A stretch of 64,000 bases of DNA from positions 372,001 to 436,000 of the forward strand of contig NZ_BMVF01000002.1 in assembly GCF_014650575.1 (NCBI RefSeq), in the 5' to 3' direction. The first letter of the stretch is position 1, and every line of letters begins with the position of its first letter. The stretch is from Streptomyces naganishii JCM 4654 (GTDB taxonomy: Bacteria; Actinomycetota; Actinomycetes; Streptomycetales; Streptomycetaceae). Of this stretch, positions 43,958 to 52,344 are shown one piece after another. Position numbers and translations under genes: made by a program. The notes beneath the pieces were generated by a model that made no database searches, was not told the origin of the DNA, and was given only the letters and a program-made list of their open reading frames with translations.

Positions 43958-44805
43958 CCACCGCCCACCCCTCCGGCCGCCGCACCGCCCGCCGGTTCCC
44001 CGCCCGGCACCGCCCATGGCCGCTGTGCCGGCACTGCTGCGGGATCGCCCTCGACATGGGCAGCGCCCGCACCCGGGCGTGGCTGTCGGGCCGGGGCCTC
44101 GTCCTCGACGTGCCCACGGTGACGTTCCCCGGCGCCGGCGCGGTCTACCCGGTGCGGCGCGGCGCCATTGTGGACACCGAGGGAGCGGCCCGGATGCTCG
44201 ACCGCCTCCTCGGCCACCGCCTGCCCCGCTTCACCCGCCCGCTCGTCGTGGTCACCGCCCCCGTGCTGGACGGGGTCGCCTACCGTGCCGCGGCCCGCAC
44301 GGCCGTCCAGGTGCTGCGGCCGCGCGGCGTCCTCACCGTGCCGAGCGCGCGGGCCGTCGCACTGGGCGCGGGCGCCGATCTGTCCCGGCCGCTGCTCGTG
44401 GTGGACATCGGCGCGCACCTCACCGAGGTGGTGCTCCTCGTGGACGGCGCCGTCACCGACGCCCGCCGCACCGCGCTCGGCACCGGCGACCTCGGCGGCG
44501 CGACCCCCGCCGGGATCAGCGAGGCGGTGGCCACCATGGTGACCGCGATGCTGCGCCAGGACCGCACGTCGCTCACCGTCGACGCCCTCCAGCGGGGCGC
44601 GCTGCTGGCCGGCGGCGGCGCGCTGCGGCCCGAGATCACCTACCACCTCACCGGCAGGCTGCACGCGCCGCTCAGGGCCGTGGCGGCGCCGCACACCGCC
44701 GCCGTGCGCGGCGCCGCCACCCTGCTGCGGTCCGCCCACGCCCACCCCTCGACCGGCGGCCCGGAGGCCTGCGCACCGGACCACGACCGGCCGCCGTCGC
44801 CTTGA
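43954..44805 (+). CDS. MreB-like actin-fold ATPase
   Basis: A 283-residue protein. The phosphate-1 motif GIALDMGSARTRAWL, the RGAIVDTEGAARML block, the phosphate-2 motif LLVVDIGAHLTEVVLL and the adenosine motif LLAGGGALRPE place it in the MreB/FtsA actin superfamily. It is shorter than cell-shape MreB (about 340 residues) and lies in an operon with a DksA-type protein instead of mreCD. A stress- or dormancy-related role is therefore more likely than wall elongation. The N-terminus is Arg/His-rich. GTG 43954 overlaps the preceding stop. Confidence 0.85.
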   Translation: MTTAHPSGRRTARRFPARHRPWPLCRHCCGIALDMGSARTRAWLSGRGLVLDVPTVTFPGAGAVYPVRRGAIVDTEGAARMLDRLLGHRLPRFTRPLVVVTAPVLDGVAYRAAARTAVQVLRPRGVLTVPSARAVALGAGADLSRPLLVVDIGAHLTEVVLLVDGAVTDARRTALGTGDLGGATPAGISEAVATMVTAMLRQDRTSLTVDALQRGALLAGGGALRPEITYHLTGRLHAPLRAVAAPHTAAVRGAATLLRSAHAHPSTGGPEACAPDHDRPPSP

Positions 44806-44835
44806 CCCGTGATCACACGTCATCGCTTGTACGTA

Positions 44836-44850
44836 CCAGGCTTCGCCTGG
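44836..44850 (+). terminator. Short hairpin between the MreB-like and Rv1733c-type genes
   Basis: A 6-bp stem CCAGGC/GCCTGG with a three-base loop. It could be a weak terminator or a processing site. Confidence 0.35.
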
Positions 44851-44898
44851 CCGGACAGCCCCCGAGCGAACCGTCCGCCTCGAGGAAGGAGGCATCCC

Positions 44899-45540
44899 AT
44901 GGCCCGCGGCATCCCCCGGGCCCAGCCGCCGCCCGACGCCCCGGACGCCCCCGACGACCTCCCGCGCTTCGTGCTGTGGCGGATGCGCCGCAACCCGCTG
45001 CGCCGCACCACCGATCTCGTCCAGGCGTGGATCGCCCTCGGCCTCTTCCTGGCCGTGCTGGCGGCCGCGCCCGCGGCCATGTTCCTCGTCGGCGACACCG
45101 CGTACCGCCACTACACGGACCTGGCCGAGCACCAGCGGCAGACCAGGCAGCGCACGGCCGCCGTACTCGTCCACGACGCGCCGCGCCATCCCGAGCCGGG
45201 CTCGCGGGAGGAGGAGAAGACCCGCTATCCGGTCGAGGTCCGCTTCACCGACCCCACCGGACGCCCGCGCACCGGGAAGACGGACGTCCCCCCGGCGCTC
45301 CCCGCGGGCAGCACCGTCGACGTCTGGGCGGCCACCGACGGCACGATCACCGGGCCGCCCCTGACCACCGACCAGATCCGCAGCCGCTGCATGGGCTGGG
45401 CGATCGTCTCCGCCCTCGCGGTGGCGGCGGCCGGCGCGGGCGCCCACGGCCTCGCCTGCCTCCTCCTGCGCCGCCGCAACCTCGCCGCCTGGGACACCGC
45501 CTGGGCCGGCACGGCCCCGCGCTGGACCACACCCACCTGA
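44899..45540 (+). CDS. Rv1733c-family two-TM membrane protein
   Basis: A 213-residue protein with two transmembrane segments (about 43-66 and 165-190) that flank an extracytoplasmic domain of about 100 residues (EVRFTDPTGRPRTGKT). The N-terminal RFVLWRMRRNPLRRTTDLVQ is the family signature I recognise. Rv1733c of M. tuberculosis is a DosR-regulated dormancy antigen of unknown biochemical function. GGAAGGAGG precedes ATG 44899. It ends the DksA-MreB operon on the plus strand. Confidence 0.85.
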   Translation: MARGIPRAQPPPDAPDAPDDLPRFVLWRMRRNPLRRTTDLVQAWIALGLFLAVLAAAPAAMFLVGDTAYRHYTDLAEHQRQTRQRTAAVLVHDAPRHPEPGSREEEKTRYPVEVRFTDPTGRPRTGKTDVPPALPAGSTVDVWAATDGTITGPPLTTDQIRSRCMGWAIVSALAVAAAGAGAHGLACLLLRRRNLAAWDTAWAGTAPRWTTPT

Positions 45541-45594
45541 CCGCGCGGCCGGACCGAGGCCCCCGGCGGCGGACTCCCGGCCCGGACTCCCGGC

Positions 45595-46089
45595 TCAGGC
45601 TCCCGGCGCCGGCGGCGGCCCCGACCGCACCTGCATGCCGGGGCGGCGGCGGTGCACGGTGACGTAGGAGAGCCCTCCGGCGCCCGCGGTGACGCTGCGG
45701 GTGGAGCCGTGCGGCAGCCAGAACAGGGTGCCCTCGGTCAGGGGCTGCGGCTCGTCGGCGGTGCCGCTGCCGAGTACCCCGTCCCCGGCGACGACCAGGA
45801 GCAGCACGTCGAGATCGCGTTCGGTGTGGGTGTCGATGCGCCGGCCCGCCGGCAACCGGACGACGTTGGCGTCCAGTTGCCGCCCGGACTCGGCCAGCTT
45901 CCACACCACCCCGGGCGCGGTGACCGGCCCGCCGGTCAGCGCCGGGATGTCGCACAGCCGTTGCGGCGCCGGCGCGTCGGCCGCCGTGGAGTCGGCCGCA
46001 GAGCCGGCCGGGGAGTCCGCGGTGGAGTCGGCCGGGGAGTCCGCGGTGGAGCCCGCCGGGGAGTCCGCGGTGGAGTCGGCCTCAGGCAC
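45595..46089 (-). CDS. Cupin domain protein with N-terminal Ser/Thr/Asp/Ala repeats
   Basis: A 164-residue protein. The first 40 residues repeat DSTADSPAGS-like units (in-frame repeat at 46000-46085). A single cupin barrel follows with metal-ligand motif RRIDTHTERDLD and a second strand-turn LFWLPHGSTRSV. Small cupins of this type bind a metal or anion in redox and stress pathways. GTG 46089 overlaps the stop of the DUF2249 gene by eight bases, so they are cotranscribed. Confidence 0.85.
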   Translation of the reverse strand: MPEADSTADSPAGSTADSPADSTADSPAGSAADSTAADAPAPQRLCDIPALTGGPVTAPGVVWKLAESGRQLDANVVRLPAGRRIDTHTERDLDVLLLVVAGDGVLGSGTADEPQPLTEGTLFWLPHGSTRSVTAGAGGLSYVTVHRRRPGMQVRSGPPPAPGA

Positions 46090-46723
46090 CGGCCGCCGCC
46101 TTCCGCCCGATCAGGATGCGCCACTGCTCGGGCCCCGACTCGACGTACTCCCAGGTGAACGCGTCCGGGTGGGTCGCCTCGAACTCGCGGCGCAGCGGCC
46201 TGGGGTCGTGGTTGTTGACCAGCGTGAAGCTCTCCCCGGGCGCCAGCCGCGCGAACCGCGCGAAGATCCGCGGGTGCCGCCGGCCGTGCGGGATCTCCCG
46301 TACGTCCACGACCGCCGGGCTCTCCGGCTCCTCGCCCTTCAGCAGCCCCTCCAGATCCGCGACCAGCAGGGGCAGGTCCGCGCCGGGCAGCGCGAGCAGG
46401 GCGGGCAGCAGGACCTCCTCCTCCATGAGGAGATGCGCGTCGAGCAGCGCCTCGGGTGCGGGGGCGTCCCCGTCCCCGGAGGCGTCGAGGCGGCGGTGGA
46501 GCGCCGAGGCGGAGGTGCGCAGCGCGCGCACCAGCAGCCGGGTCTCGGCGGCGCCCGAAGCGGCGCCGTACAGGGTCCGGTCGCAGGCCTCCAGGTAGCC
46601 GCGCAGCTCGTCCGGCCCCGCTCCCTCCCGCAGCCGCTGGTGGATCCGCCGCAGCGCGTGCCGGGCGTGGACGGCCGGATCGGTCTCGGTGGACTCGATG
46701 TAGATCTCGGAAGGCGGCGCCAT
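46082..46723 (-). CDS. DUF2249 protein with hemerythrin-like helical segment
   Basis: A 213-residue protein. The N-terminal 125 residues are helical and include LDAHLLMEEEVLLPALLAL, similar to the H-x(3-4)-EE motif of hemerythrin-type domains. The C-terminal DUF2249 domain (VVDVREIPHGRRHPRIFARF to LVNNHDPRPLRREF) has a SirA/TusA-like fold. DUF2249 proteins accompany denitrification and NO-detoxification genes, which fits the nearby nitrate reductase. It is divergent from the ferredoxin gene. Confidence 0.88.
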   Translation of the reverse strand: MAPPSEIYIESTETDPAVHARHALRRIHQRLREGAGPDELRGYLEACDRTLYGAASGAAETRLLVRALRTSASALHRRLDASGDGDAPAPEALLDAHLLMEEEVLLPALLALPGADLPLLVADLEGLLKGEEPESPAVVDVREIPHGRRHPRIFARFARLAPGESFTLVNNHDPRPLRREFEATHPDAFTWEYVESGPEQWRILIGRKAAAGA

Positions 46724-46766
46724 GGTGCTCCCTCATCCTCGCTGCGCGGTCACTGTCCGGCCCCTC

Positions 46767-46802
46767 GGGCCGCGGCCCTAATTATTACATGTACGATTCG
46801 TA
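46767..46802. promoter_or_regulatory. Divergent promoter region with three palindromes
   Basis: Between the DUF2249 gene and the ferredoxin gene lie GGGCCGCGGCCC (46767-46778), TACATGTA (46786-46793) and TACGATTCGTA (46792-46802), inside an island very rich in A/T for this genome. They probably control both units; the regulator is unknown. Confidence 0.5.
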
Positions 46803-46832
46803 AAAAAGCAGCCTCGTGAGAGGAGGCAGGCC

Positions 46833-47168
46833 ATGACCTACGTGATCGCGCAGCCCTGCGTGGACGTCAAGGACAAGGCGTGCGTCGAGGAGTGCCCGGT
46901 CGACTGCATCTACGAGGGCGAGCGGTCCCTCTACATCCACCCCGACGAATGCGTCGACTGCGGCGCCTGCGAGCCGGTCTGCCCGGTGGAGGCCATCTTC
47001 TACGAGGAGGACCTCCCCGAGCAGTGGAAGGACTACGAGCGGGCCAACGCGGAGTTCTTCGACGTCCTCGGCTCCCCCGGCGGCGCGGCCAAGCTCGGCC
47101 TCATCGAGCGCGACCACCCGCTGATCGCCGCCCTGCCCCCGCAGCAGGAGCAACAGCGGCAGCCGTAG
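46833..47168 (+). CDS. fdxA: 7Fe ferredoxin
   Basis: A 111-residue ferredoxin with one 3Fe-4S and one 4Fe-4S cluster. Cysteines are in [18 protein letters not shown] and [12 protein letters not shown]. Such ferredoxins shuttle electrons in the cytoplasm. The M. tuberculosis homologue FdxA is part of the DosR regulon. GAGAGGAGG precedes ATG 46833. It is cotranscribed with the small cupin 40 bases downstream. Confidence 0.95.
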   Translation: MTYVIAQPCVDVKDKACVEECPVDCIYEGERSLYIHPDECVDCGACEPVCPVEAIFYEEDLPEQWKDYERANAEFFDVLGSPGGAAKLGLIERDHPLIAALPPQQEQQRQP

Positions 47169-47208
47169 CAGCAGCCCTGACCGAACCCGCTCACCAGGAG
47201 GAACTCCC

Positions 47209-47577
47209 ATGCACACAGCCCGAGTCGGCACCGGCACCCGCCGTCGCGCCCCCGTCCCCAACGGCCCCACCGCCGAGGTCCTCGTCCCCGCCGGCGCCTT
47301 CGAGCAGGTCGCCGTCCTCCACGTCGAACTGCCCCCGGGCGCGGCCCTGCCCGAGCACGACCACGGCGCCTCGCAGATCGCGCTCATCCCCGTCGCCGGC
47401 ACGGTCGAACTGGGCCACGACGGCAAGTCCCGTACGCTGTCGGCCGGTTCGGTCGCGCACATCGCCACCGGCGAGCGCGTCACCCTCGCCAACCCCGGTA
47501 CGGAACCCGCCTCGCTGATGGTCGTGGCCTCGCCCCCGGAGTTCGCCGGGCGCCTGGAGTCCTGGCCGGAGGCCTGA
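47209..47577 (+). CDS. Small cupin domain protein
   Basis: A 122-residue single-domain cupin. The metal-ligand motif PEHDHGASQIALIPVAG has the H-x-H pattern and the second motif region is GSVAHIATGERVTLAN. It probably binds a metal ion in the cytoplasm. The function is unknown. GGAGGAA precedes ATG 47209 and it follows the ferredoxin gene. Confidence 0.88.
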   Translation: MHTARVGTGTRRRAPVPNGPTAEVLVPAGAFEQVAVLHVELPPGAALPEHDHGASQIALIPVAGTVELGHDGKSRTLSAGSVAHIATGERVTLANPGTEPASLMVVASPPEFAGRLESWPEA

Positions 47578-47608
47578 CCGGCGGCACGGTCCGCGCCCGT
47601 GGCACGCC

Positions 47609-49774
47609 TCACCCGCTCGCCCCGGTGCGCAGCAGGATGAGGGCGATGTCGTCGTGGCGCGGCGCGCTGCGCCGGGCGTGGCGGACCAGGGCGTCCGCGA
47701 CGTCCTCCAGGTCCTCCCGGCCGCCGGCGCGGGCCAGTTCCCGTACCAGCGCCCCGGTGGCCTCGTCGAGGTCGACGCCCGGCGCCTCGACGAGGCCGTC
47801 GGTGTAGAGGGCGAGCACCGCGCCGGGCGGCAGCGGGATCCGTACGGTGGTGTAGCCGGCGTCCGGGTCGATGCCCAGCAGCAGCCCGGGCGGCACGTCC
47901 ACCACCTCGGTACGGCCGTCCGGATGGCGCAGCAGGGGCGGCGGATGACCGGCGGTGGCGAACCGGGCGTGCCGGCGGCCGGGTTCGAGCTGGGTGATCA
48001 GGCAGCTGGTGAACAGGCCGGACTCGAGGTCGTTCAGCAACCGGTTGGTACGGGCGAGCACGTCGCCCGGGGGCGCCCCGCCCGTGGCGTGGGCGTGCAC
48101 GGCGGTGCGCACCTGGCCCATGAGGGCGGCCGCCGCCGGGTTGTGGCCCTGGACGTCGCCGACGGCCGCGACGGCGGAGCCGGGGTCGCACCGGATCAGG
48201 TCGTAGAAGTCGCCGCCGATGTCGAGGCCGTCGCCGGCGGGCAGGTAGCGGGTGGCCGTGCTCAGGCCGGACAGCTTCGGCAGCCTGCGGGGGAGCAGGC
48301 TGTTCTGCAGGGCGTGGGCGAGGGTGTGCTTGGCGTCGTAGTGCCGGGCGCGGGCCGTGGACTGGGCGAGCAGCCCGGCCAGTGAGGTCAGCAGGGCGCG
48401 CTCGGCGGGGGCGAACGGGTGCGGCCGGTCGTAGCCGAGGACGAGGGTGCCGACCGGGCGGCCGGAGGCGAACAGCGGCAGGAAGGCCCAGGCGGCCATG
48501 GTGTCCAGGTACGACACCTCCAGGCGGTCGTCCTCGAGGTCGGCCACGCTGCCGAAGAAGCGGGGCACGCCCGTGGCGAGCACCTGCGCGGTCAGGGTGC
48601 CGGAGGCCAGCGGGGCCGCGTCGAAGCGGTCCACGAGCTCGCCGGGCCAGCCGCGGTGGGTGATCACGCGCAGCCGGCCGTCCTCGGCCGCCAGCAGGGC
48701 CATCGCGCTCGGTCCGAAGGCGGGCACGATCTGGTCGGCGACCAGTTCGCCCACGTCCCGCACACCGGCGGCCTCGGCGAGCGCGGAGGCCAGGTGGGTG
48801 AGGTTGTAGAGGGCCGTGGCGCCCACCTGCGCGGCCCGGGGCGGGGGCGGCTCGCACTCGGGGCCGACCTGATCCGCCGCGGGGGAAGTCCCGGGCGCCG
48901 AGGAGGGTGTGATGTGCACGCTGATGCCGCTGTGGTCCGGGTAGAGCTGGAAGCACAGCCGGGTGTCCGGCGGGCGCAGGGCGGTGAAGGAGGTGGGCCG
49001 CCGGGCGACCACGGCCTCCCGGTAACGGTCCTCGAACACCGGGTCGCGCAGCCACAGCAGCACCTCCCACGGCCGCCTGCCCAGCAGCACCGCGGCCCCG
49101 GCGCCGACCAGGTCCGCGGCCGCGGAGTTGATGAAGGTGATCCGGCCGTCCAGATCGAGCGCGCAGCAGCCCACGGGCAGCCGCTGGGCGAACCCGAGCG
49201 CGGCCGCCGCCTGCGCCGGATCGGACTCGCGCGGCACCGGCGAGGAGAGCAGCCGCGGCTCGTCGCCGCTCAGCGGGGGGCGCCCGCCGCCCGCGGCCTC
49301 GCGCAGCACCCCGGCGCCGCGTCGGCAGCACGCCTCGATCGTCTCCCGCTCGGCCCGGCTGAGCTGCGGCGGGTGCCACACCGGCCACAGCAGCACGATG
49401 CCGCCCCACACGGTCTCGTCGTCCGTGAGCGGAGCGGCGGCCAGCATGAAGTCGTACGGCAGGACGATGCCGAGCCGGGGGTAGCGGCGGGCCAGCTCCT
49501 CCTGGCTGTTGAGCCACACCAGCCGCCGCTGCCGCATCGCGTCCGTCACGGGGATGTGCTCCTGGACCGGGATCCGCTCCCACGGGGCGGCGATCCGCCG
49601 CGACACCCCGGACGCCGCCGTGAGCCGCAGCATCCGCTCCCCGGGCGGCAGCAGGAACAGCAGCCCCACGGACGCCCCGGTCAGTCCCACCACGTCGGCG
49701 AGCACGGAGTCGAGGGCCTCCGCGTGCGTCGCGGGGTCCGCCTGCGTGCCGGTGCGGCGCCGCACGGTACTCAC
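47609..49774 (-). CDS. GAF-PAS-GAF-PP2C (SpoIIE) signalling phosphatase
   Basis: About 721 residues. An N-terminal GAF domain (VGLTGASVGLLFLLPPGERM) and a PAS domain around LPVGCCALDLDGRITFINSA are followed by a second GAF (ELVADQIVPAFGPSAMALLA). The C-terminal PP2C domain has IGGDFYDLIR, VGDVQGHNPAAAALM, LALYTDGLVEAPG and RHDDIALILLRTG. It should dephosphorylate an anti-anti-sigma factor in response to a small-molecule or redox signal. GTG 49774 is the likely start; the frame is open further upstream through a Pro/Gly-coding repeat. Confidence 0.9.
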   Translation of the reverse strand: MSTVRRRTGTQADPATHAEALDSVLADVVGLTGASVGLLFLLPPGERMLRLTAASGVSRRIAAPWERIPVQEHIPVTDAMRQRRLVWLNSQEELARRYPRLGIVLPYDFMLAAAPLTDDETVWGGIVLLWPVWHPPQLSRAERETIEACCRRGAGVLREAAGGGRPPLSGDEPRLLSSPVPRESDPAQAAAALGFAQRLPVGCCALDLDGRITFINSAAADLVGAGAAVLLGRRPWEVLLWLRDPVFEDRYREAVVARRPTSFTALRPPDTRLCFQLYPDHSGISVHITPSSAPGTSPAADQVGPECEPPPPRAAQVGATALYNLTHLASALAEAAGVRDVGELVADQIVPAFGPSAMALLAAEDGRLRVITHRGWPGELVDRFDAAPLASGTLTAQVLATGVPRFFGSVADLEDDRLEVSYLDTMAAWAFLPLFASGRPVGTLVLGYDRPHPFAPAERALLTSLAGLLAQSTARARHYDAKHTLAHALQNSLLPRRLPKLSGLSTATRYLPAGDGLDIGGDFYDLIRCDPGSAVAAVGDVQGHNPAAAALMGQVRTAVHAHATGGAPPGDVLARTNRLLNDLESGLFTSCLITQLEPGRRHARFATAGHPPPLLRHPDGRTEVVDVPPGLLLGIDPDAGYTTVRIPLPPGAVLALYTDGLVEAPGVDLDEATGALVRELARAGGREDLEDVADALVRHARRSAPRHDDIALILLRTGASG

Positions 49775-50178
49775 CTGCCCCGGTGCCGGCCCCGGTGGCA
49801 ATCCCGGTGGCGGTCCCAGTGGCGGTCCCGCTGCGGATGACGAGCACGAACCCCGGCATTCCGCACGACTGCGTACATATACGGACCATACGCCAGCCGC
49901 TCGGCACCGGCACCCGTCGCCCCGTGACCGCCCCATGTCAACACACCGGCATCGAGTGGTCCCGAAAAACTGCCGGGAACCGGCAATGCGAATGATCGAT
50001 CAAAACCGCCATGATGGCGCCGGGGGAGCACTGCGAAGGGTTCCGGTGCCGGACACCGGCAGACGCCCGGGATCCACGGGGGGCAGTGCTCCGCCCAGGC
50101 CGCCATGTGCCCGTGCTCGTGCCCGTCGCCCCCGGTCCGTCAGTCGTCGTCACACCGTCGTCGTCAAGGACGTATGCC
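49775..50178. other. 404-base intergenic region between the phosphatase and flotillin genes
   Basis: No gene is called here. Near 49786-49840 lies a short tandem repeat of GGCGGTCCC-type units. At 49870-49895 is an AT-richer stretch with TATATG that may be the phosphatase promoter. At 49958-49981 is an inverted repeat GGTCCCG-N9-CGGGAACC. A stretch around 49988-50010 with GATCGATC could be part of the flotillin promoter. Confidence 0.5.
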
Positions 50179-52257
50179 ATGGATGTCATCGGCGCGCTCG
50201 CCGCGGCCTGTCTGGTCCTCGTGCTCCTCGTACTGCTCACCTTCTCCCGGCTGTTCCGGAAGGTCGAGCAGGGCAAGGCGCTGATCGTCTCCAAGACCCG
50301 CCGGGTCGACGTGACCTTCACCGGGCAGGTCGTGCTGCCGGTGCTGCACAAGGCCGAGATGATGGACATCTCGGTGAAGGCCATCGAGATCACCCGCTCC
50401 GGGCGCGACGGCCTCATCTGCCGGGACAACATCCGCGCCGACATCCGCATCTCGTTCTTCGTCCGGGTCAACAAGACCGCGCAGGACGTCATCAAGGTCG
50501 CCCAGGCGGTCGGCACCGCCCGCGCCAGCGACCAGTCCACGCTCCAGGAGCTGTTCCACGCGAAGTTCTCCGAGGCGCTGAAGACCGTCGGCAAGCAGAT
50601 GGACTTCACCGACCTCTACACCAAGCGCGAAGAGCTCCGCTTCCAGATCATCGAGCTGATCGGCGTCGACCTCAACGGCTACCACCTCGAGGACGCGGCG
50701 ATCGACTACCTGGAGCAGACCCCGCTCGCCCAGCTCGACCCCTCCAACGTCCTCGACGCCCAGGGCATCCGCAAGATCACCGAGCTGACGGCGGTCGAGC
50801 ACGTGCGCACCAACGAGGCCCAGCGCACCGAGGAGAAGGAGATCACCCGGCAGAACGTCGACGCCCGCGAGGCCATCCTCGAACTGGAGCGCCGGCAGGC
50901 GGACGCCGAGATCAAGCAGAGGCGCGAGATCGAGACCTCCCGCGCCCGCGAGGAGGCCGAGACCGCCCGCGTGGTCGAGGAGGAGCGGCTGCGCGCCCAG
51001 GGCGCCTTCCTGCGCACCGAGGAACAGCTCGGCGTCCAGCGCGAGAACCAGGCCCGCGAGGTCGCCGTCGCCGCGAAGAACCGCGAGCGGGTCATCGCCG
51101 TGGAGAACGAGCGGATCGAGAAGGACCGCATGCTGGAGGTCATCGCCCGCGAGCGGGAGACCCAGCTGACCCGCATCGCCGCCGAGAAGGAGGTCGAGGC
51201 GAACAAGCGGGAGATCGCCGAGGTCGTGCGCGAGCGGGTGGCCGTGGACCGCACGGTCGCCGAGCAGGAGGAGTCCATCAAGAAGCTGCGCGCCGTGGAG
51301 CAGGCGGAGCGCGAGCGCCAGGCCGTGATCATCGCCGCGGAGGCCGAGGCGCAGGAGAAGCTGGTCAAGGACATCAAGGCCGCCGAGGCCGCCGAGCAGG
51401 CCGCCACCCACCGCGCGGCCGAGGAACTCACCCTCGCCGAGGCCCGGTTGAAGACCGCCGATCTCGACGCCCGCGCCCGGCTGCGCCTCGCGGAGGGCGT
51501 CCAGGCCGAGGCCGCCGCCGAGGGCCTGGCCGCCGTCCAGGTCCGCGACAAGGAGGCCGAGGTCGTCGAGAAGGCCGGCCGTGCCGAGGCCGAGGCCACC
51601 CAGGCCAAGGCGCTCGCCGAGGCCCGGGGCGCCGAGGCCCTGCTGCGCGCCGAGGCGGAGGGTGCCCAGGCCAAGGCGCTCGCCGAGGCCACCGCGATCG
51701 GCGAGAAGCTGAAGGCGGAGGCGGCCGGCCTGACCGAGAAGGCGGCGGCGATGGCCGCCCTGGACGAGGCCTCGCGCGGCCACGAGGAATACCGGCTGCG
51801 CCTCCAGGCCGAGAAGGAGATCCGCCTGGCCGGCCTGGAGACGCAGCGGCAGGTCGCCGAGGCGCAGGCCACGGTCCTGGCCACCGGACTGGAGAACGCG
51901 GACATCGACATCGTCGGCGGCGACTCGGTCTTCTTCGACCGGCTGGTGTCCTCGGTCTCGTTCGGCAAGGGCGTCGACGGGTTCGTCGCGCACTCCGCGA
52001 CCGCGCGGGCGCTGGCCCAGCCCTACCTCGACGGCTCGGCGAGCCTCGCGGACGACCTCGGCAGGATCCTCGGCCCGGTCTCCACGGCCGACGTGCAGAA
52101 CCTGACCGTGTCCGCACTGCTGATGCGGCTGATGAAGTCGGACGCCGGCCAGGCCGGGCAGCTCCAGCAACTGCTCGACCGGGCGGGCGAGCTGGGCCTG
52201 GCGGACACCCCACTGACCGCGCTCACCGCCGTCAACGGCACCGCGGCCAGGAACTGA
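50179..52257 (+). CDS. Flotillin-like SPFH/band 7 membrane protein
   Basis: A 692-residue protein. An N-terminal membrane segment (AAACLVLVLLVLLTF) is followed by an SPFH domain (EQGKALIVSKTRRVDVTFTG to LDPSNVLDAQGIRKITEL). A coiled coil of about 350 residues rich in Ala/Glu/Arg (for example AKALAEARGAEALLRAEAEG) and a C-terminal helical domain complete it. Flotillins form large membrane scaffolds. ATG 50179 is used. It lies 87 bases before a giant DUF3686-AAA ATPase gene on the same strand, and the two probably make one machine at the membrane. Confidence 0.9.
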   Translation: MDVIGALAAACLVLVLLVLLTFSRLFRKVEQGKALIVSKTRRVDVTFTGQVVLPVLHKAEMMDISVKAIEITRSGRDGLICRDNIRADIRISFFVRVNKTAQDVIKVAQAVGTARASDQSTLQELFHAKFSEALKTVGKQMDFTDLYTKREELRFQIIELIGVDLNGYHLEDAAIDYLEQTPLAQLDPSNVLDAQGIRKITELTAVEHVRTNEAQRTEEKEITRQNVDAREAILELERRQADAEIKQRREIETSRAREEAETARVVEEERLRAQGAFLRTEEQLGVQRENQAREVAVAAKNRERVIAVENERIEKDRMLEVIARERETQLTRIAAEKEVEANKREIAEVVRERVAVDRTVAEQEESIKKLRAVEQAERERQAVIIAAEAEAQEKLVKDIKAAEAAEQAATHRAAEELTLAEARLKTADLDARARLRLAEGVQAEAAAEGLAAVQVRDKEAEVVEKAGRAEAEATQAKALAEARGAEALLRAEAEGAQAKALAEATAIGEKLKAEAAGLTEKAAAMAALDEASRGHEEYRLRLQAEKEIRLAGLETQRQVAEAQATVLATGLENADIDIVGGDSVFFDRLVSSVSFGKGVDGFVAHSATARALAQPYLDGSASLADDLGRILGPVSTADVQNLTVSALLMRLMKSDAGQAGQLQQLLDRAGELGLADTPLTALTAVNGTAARN

Positions 52258-52344
52258 CCCCGTCCCCGCCGGACGCTCGTCGGCCACTCGCCCGAAGCGC
52301 CGGGCACTTCCCTGGACACCTCCTCCGAAGGGACTCAACGACCC

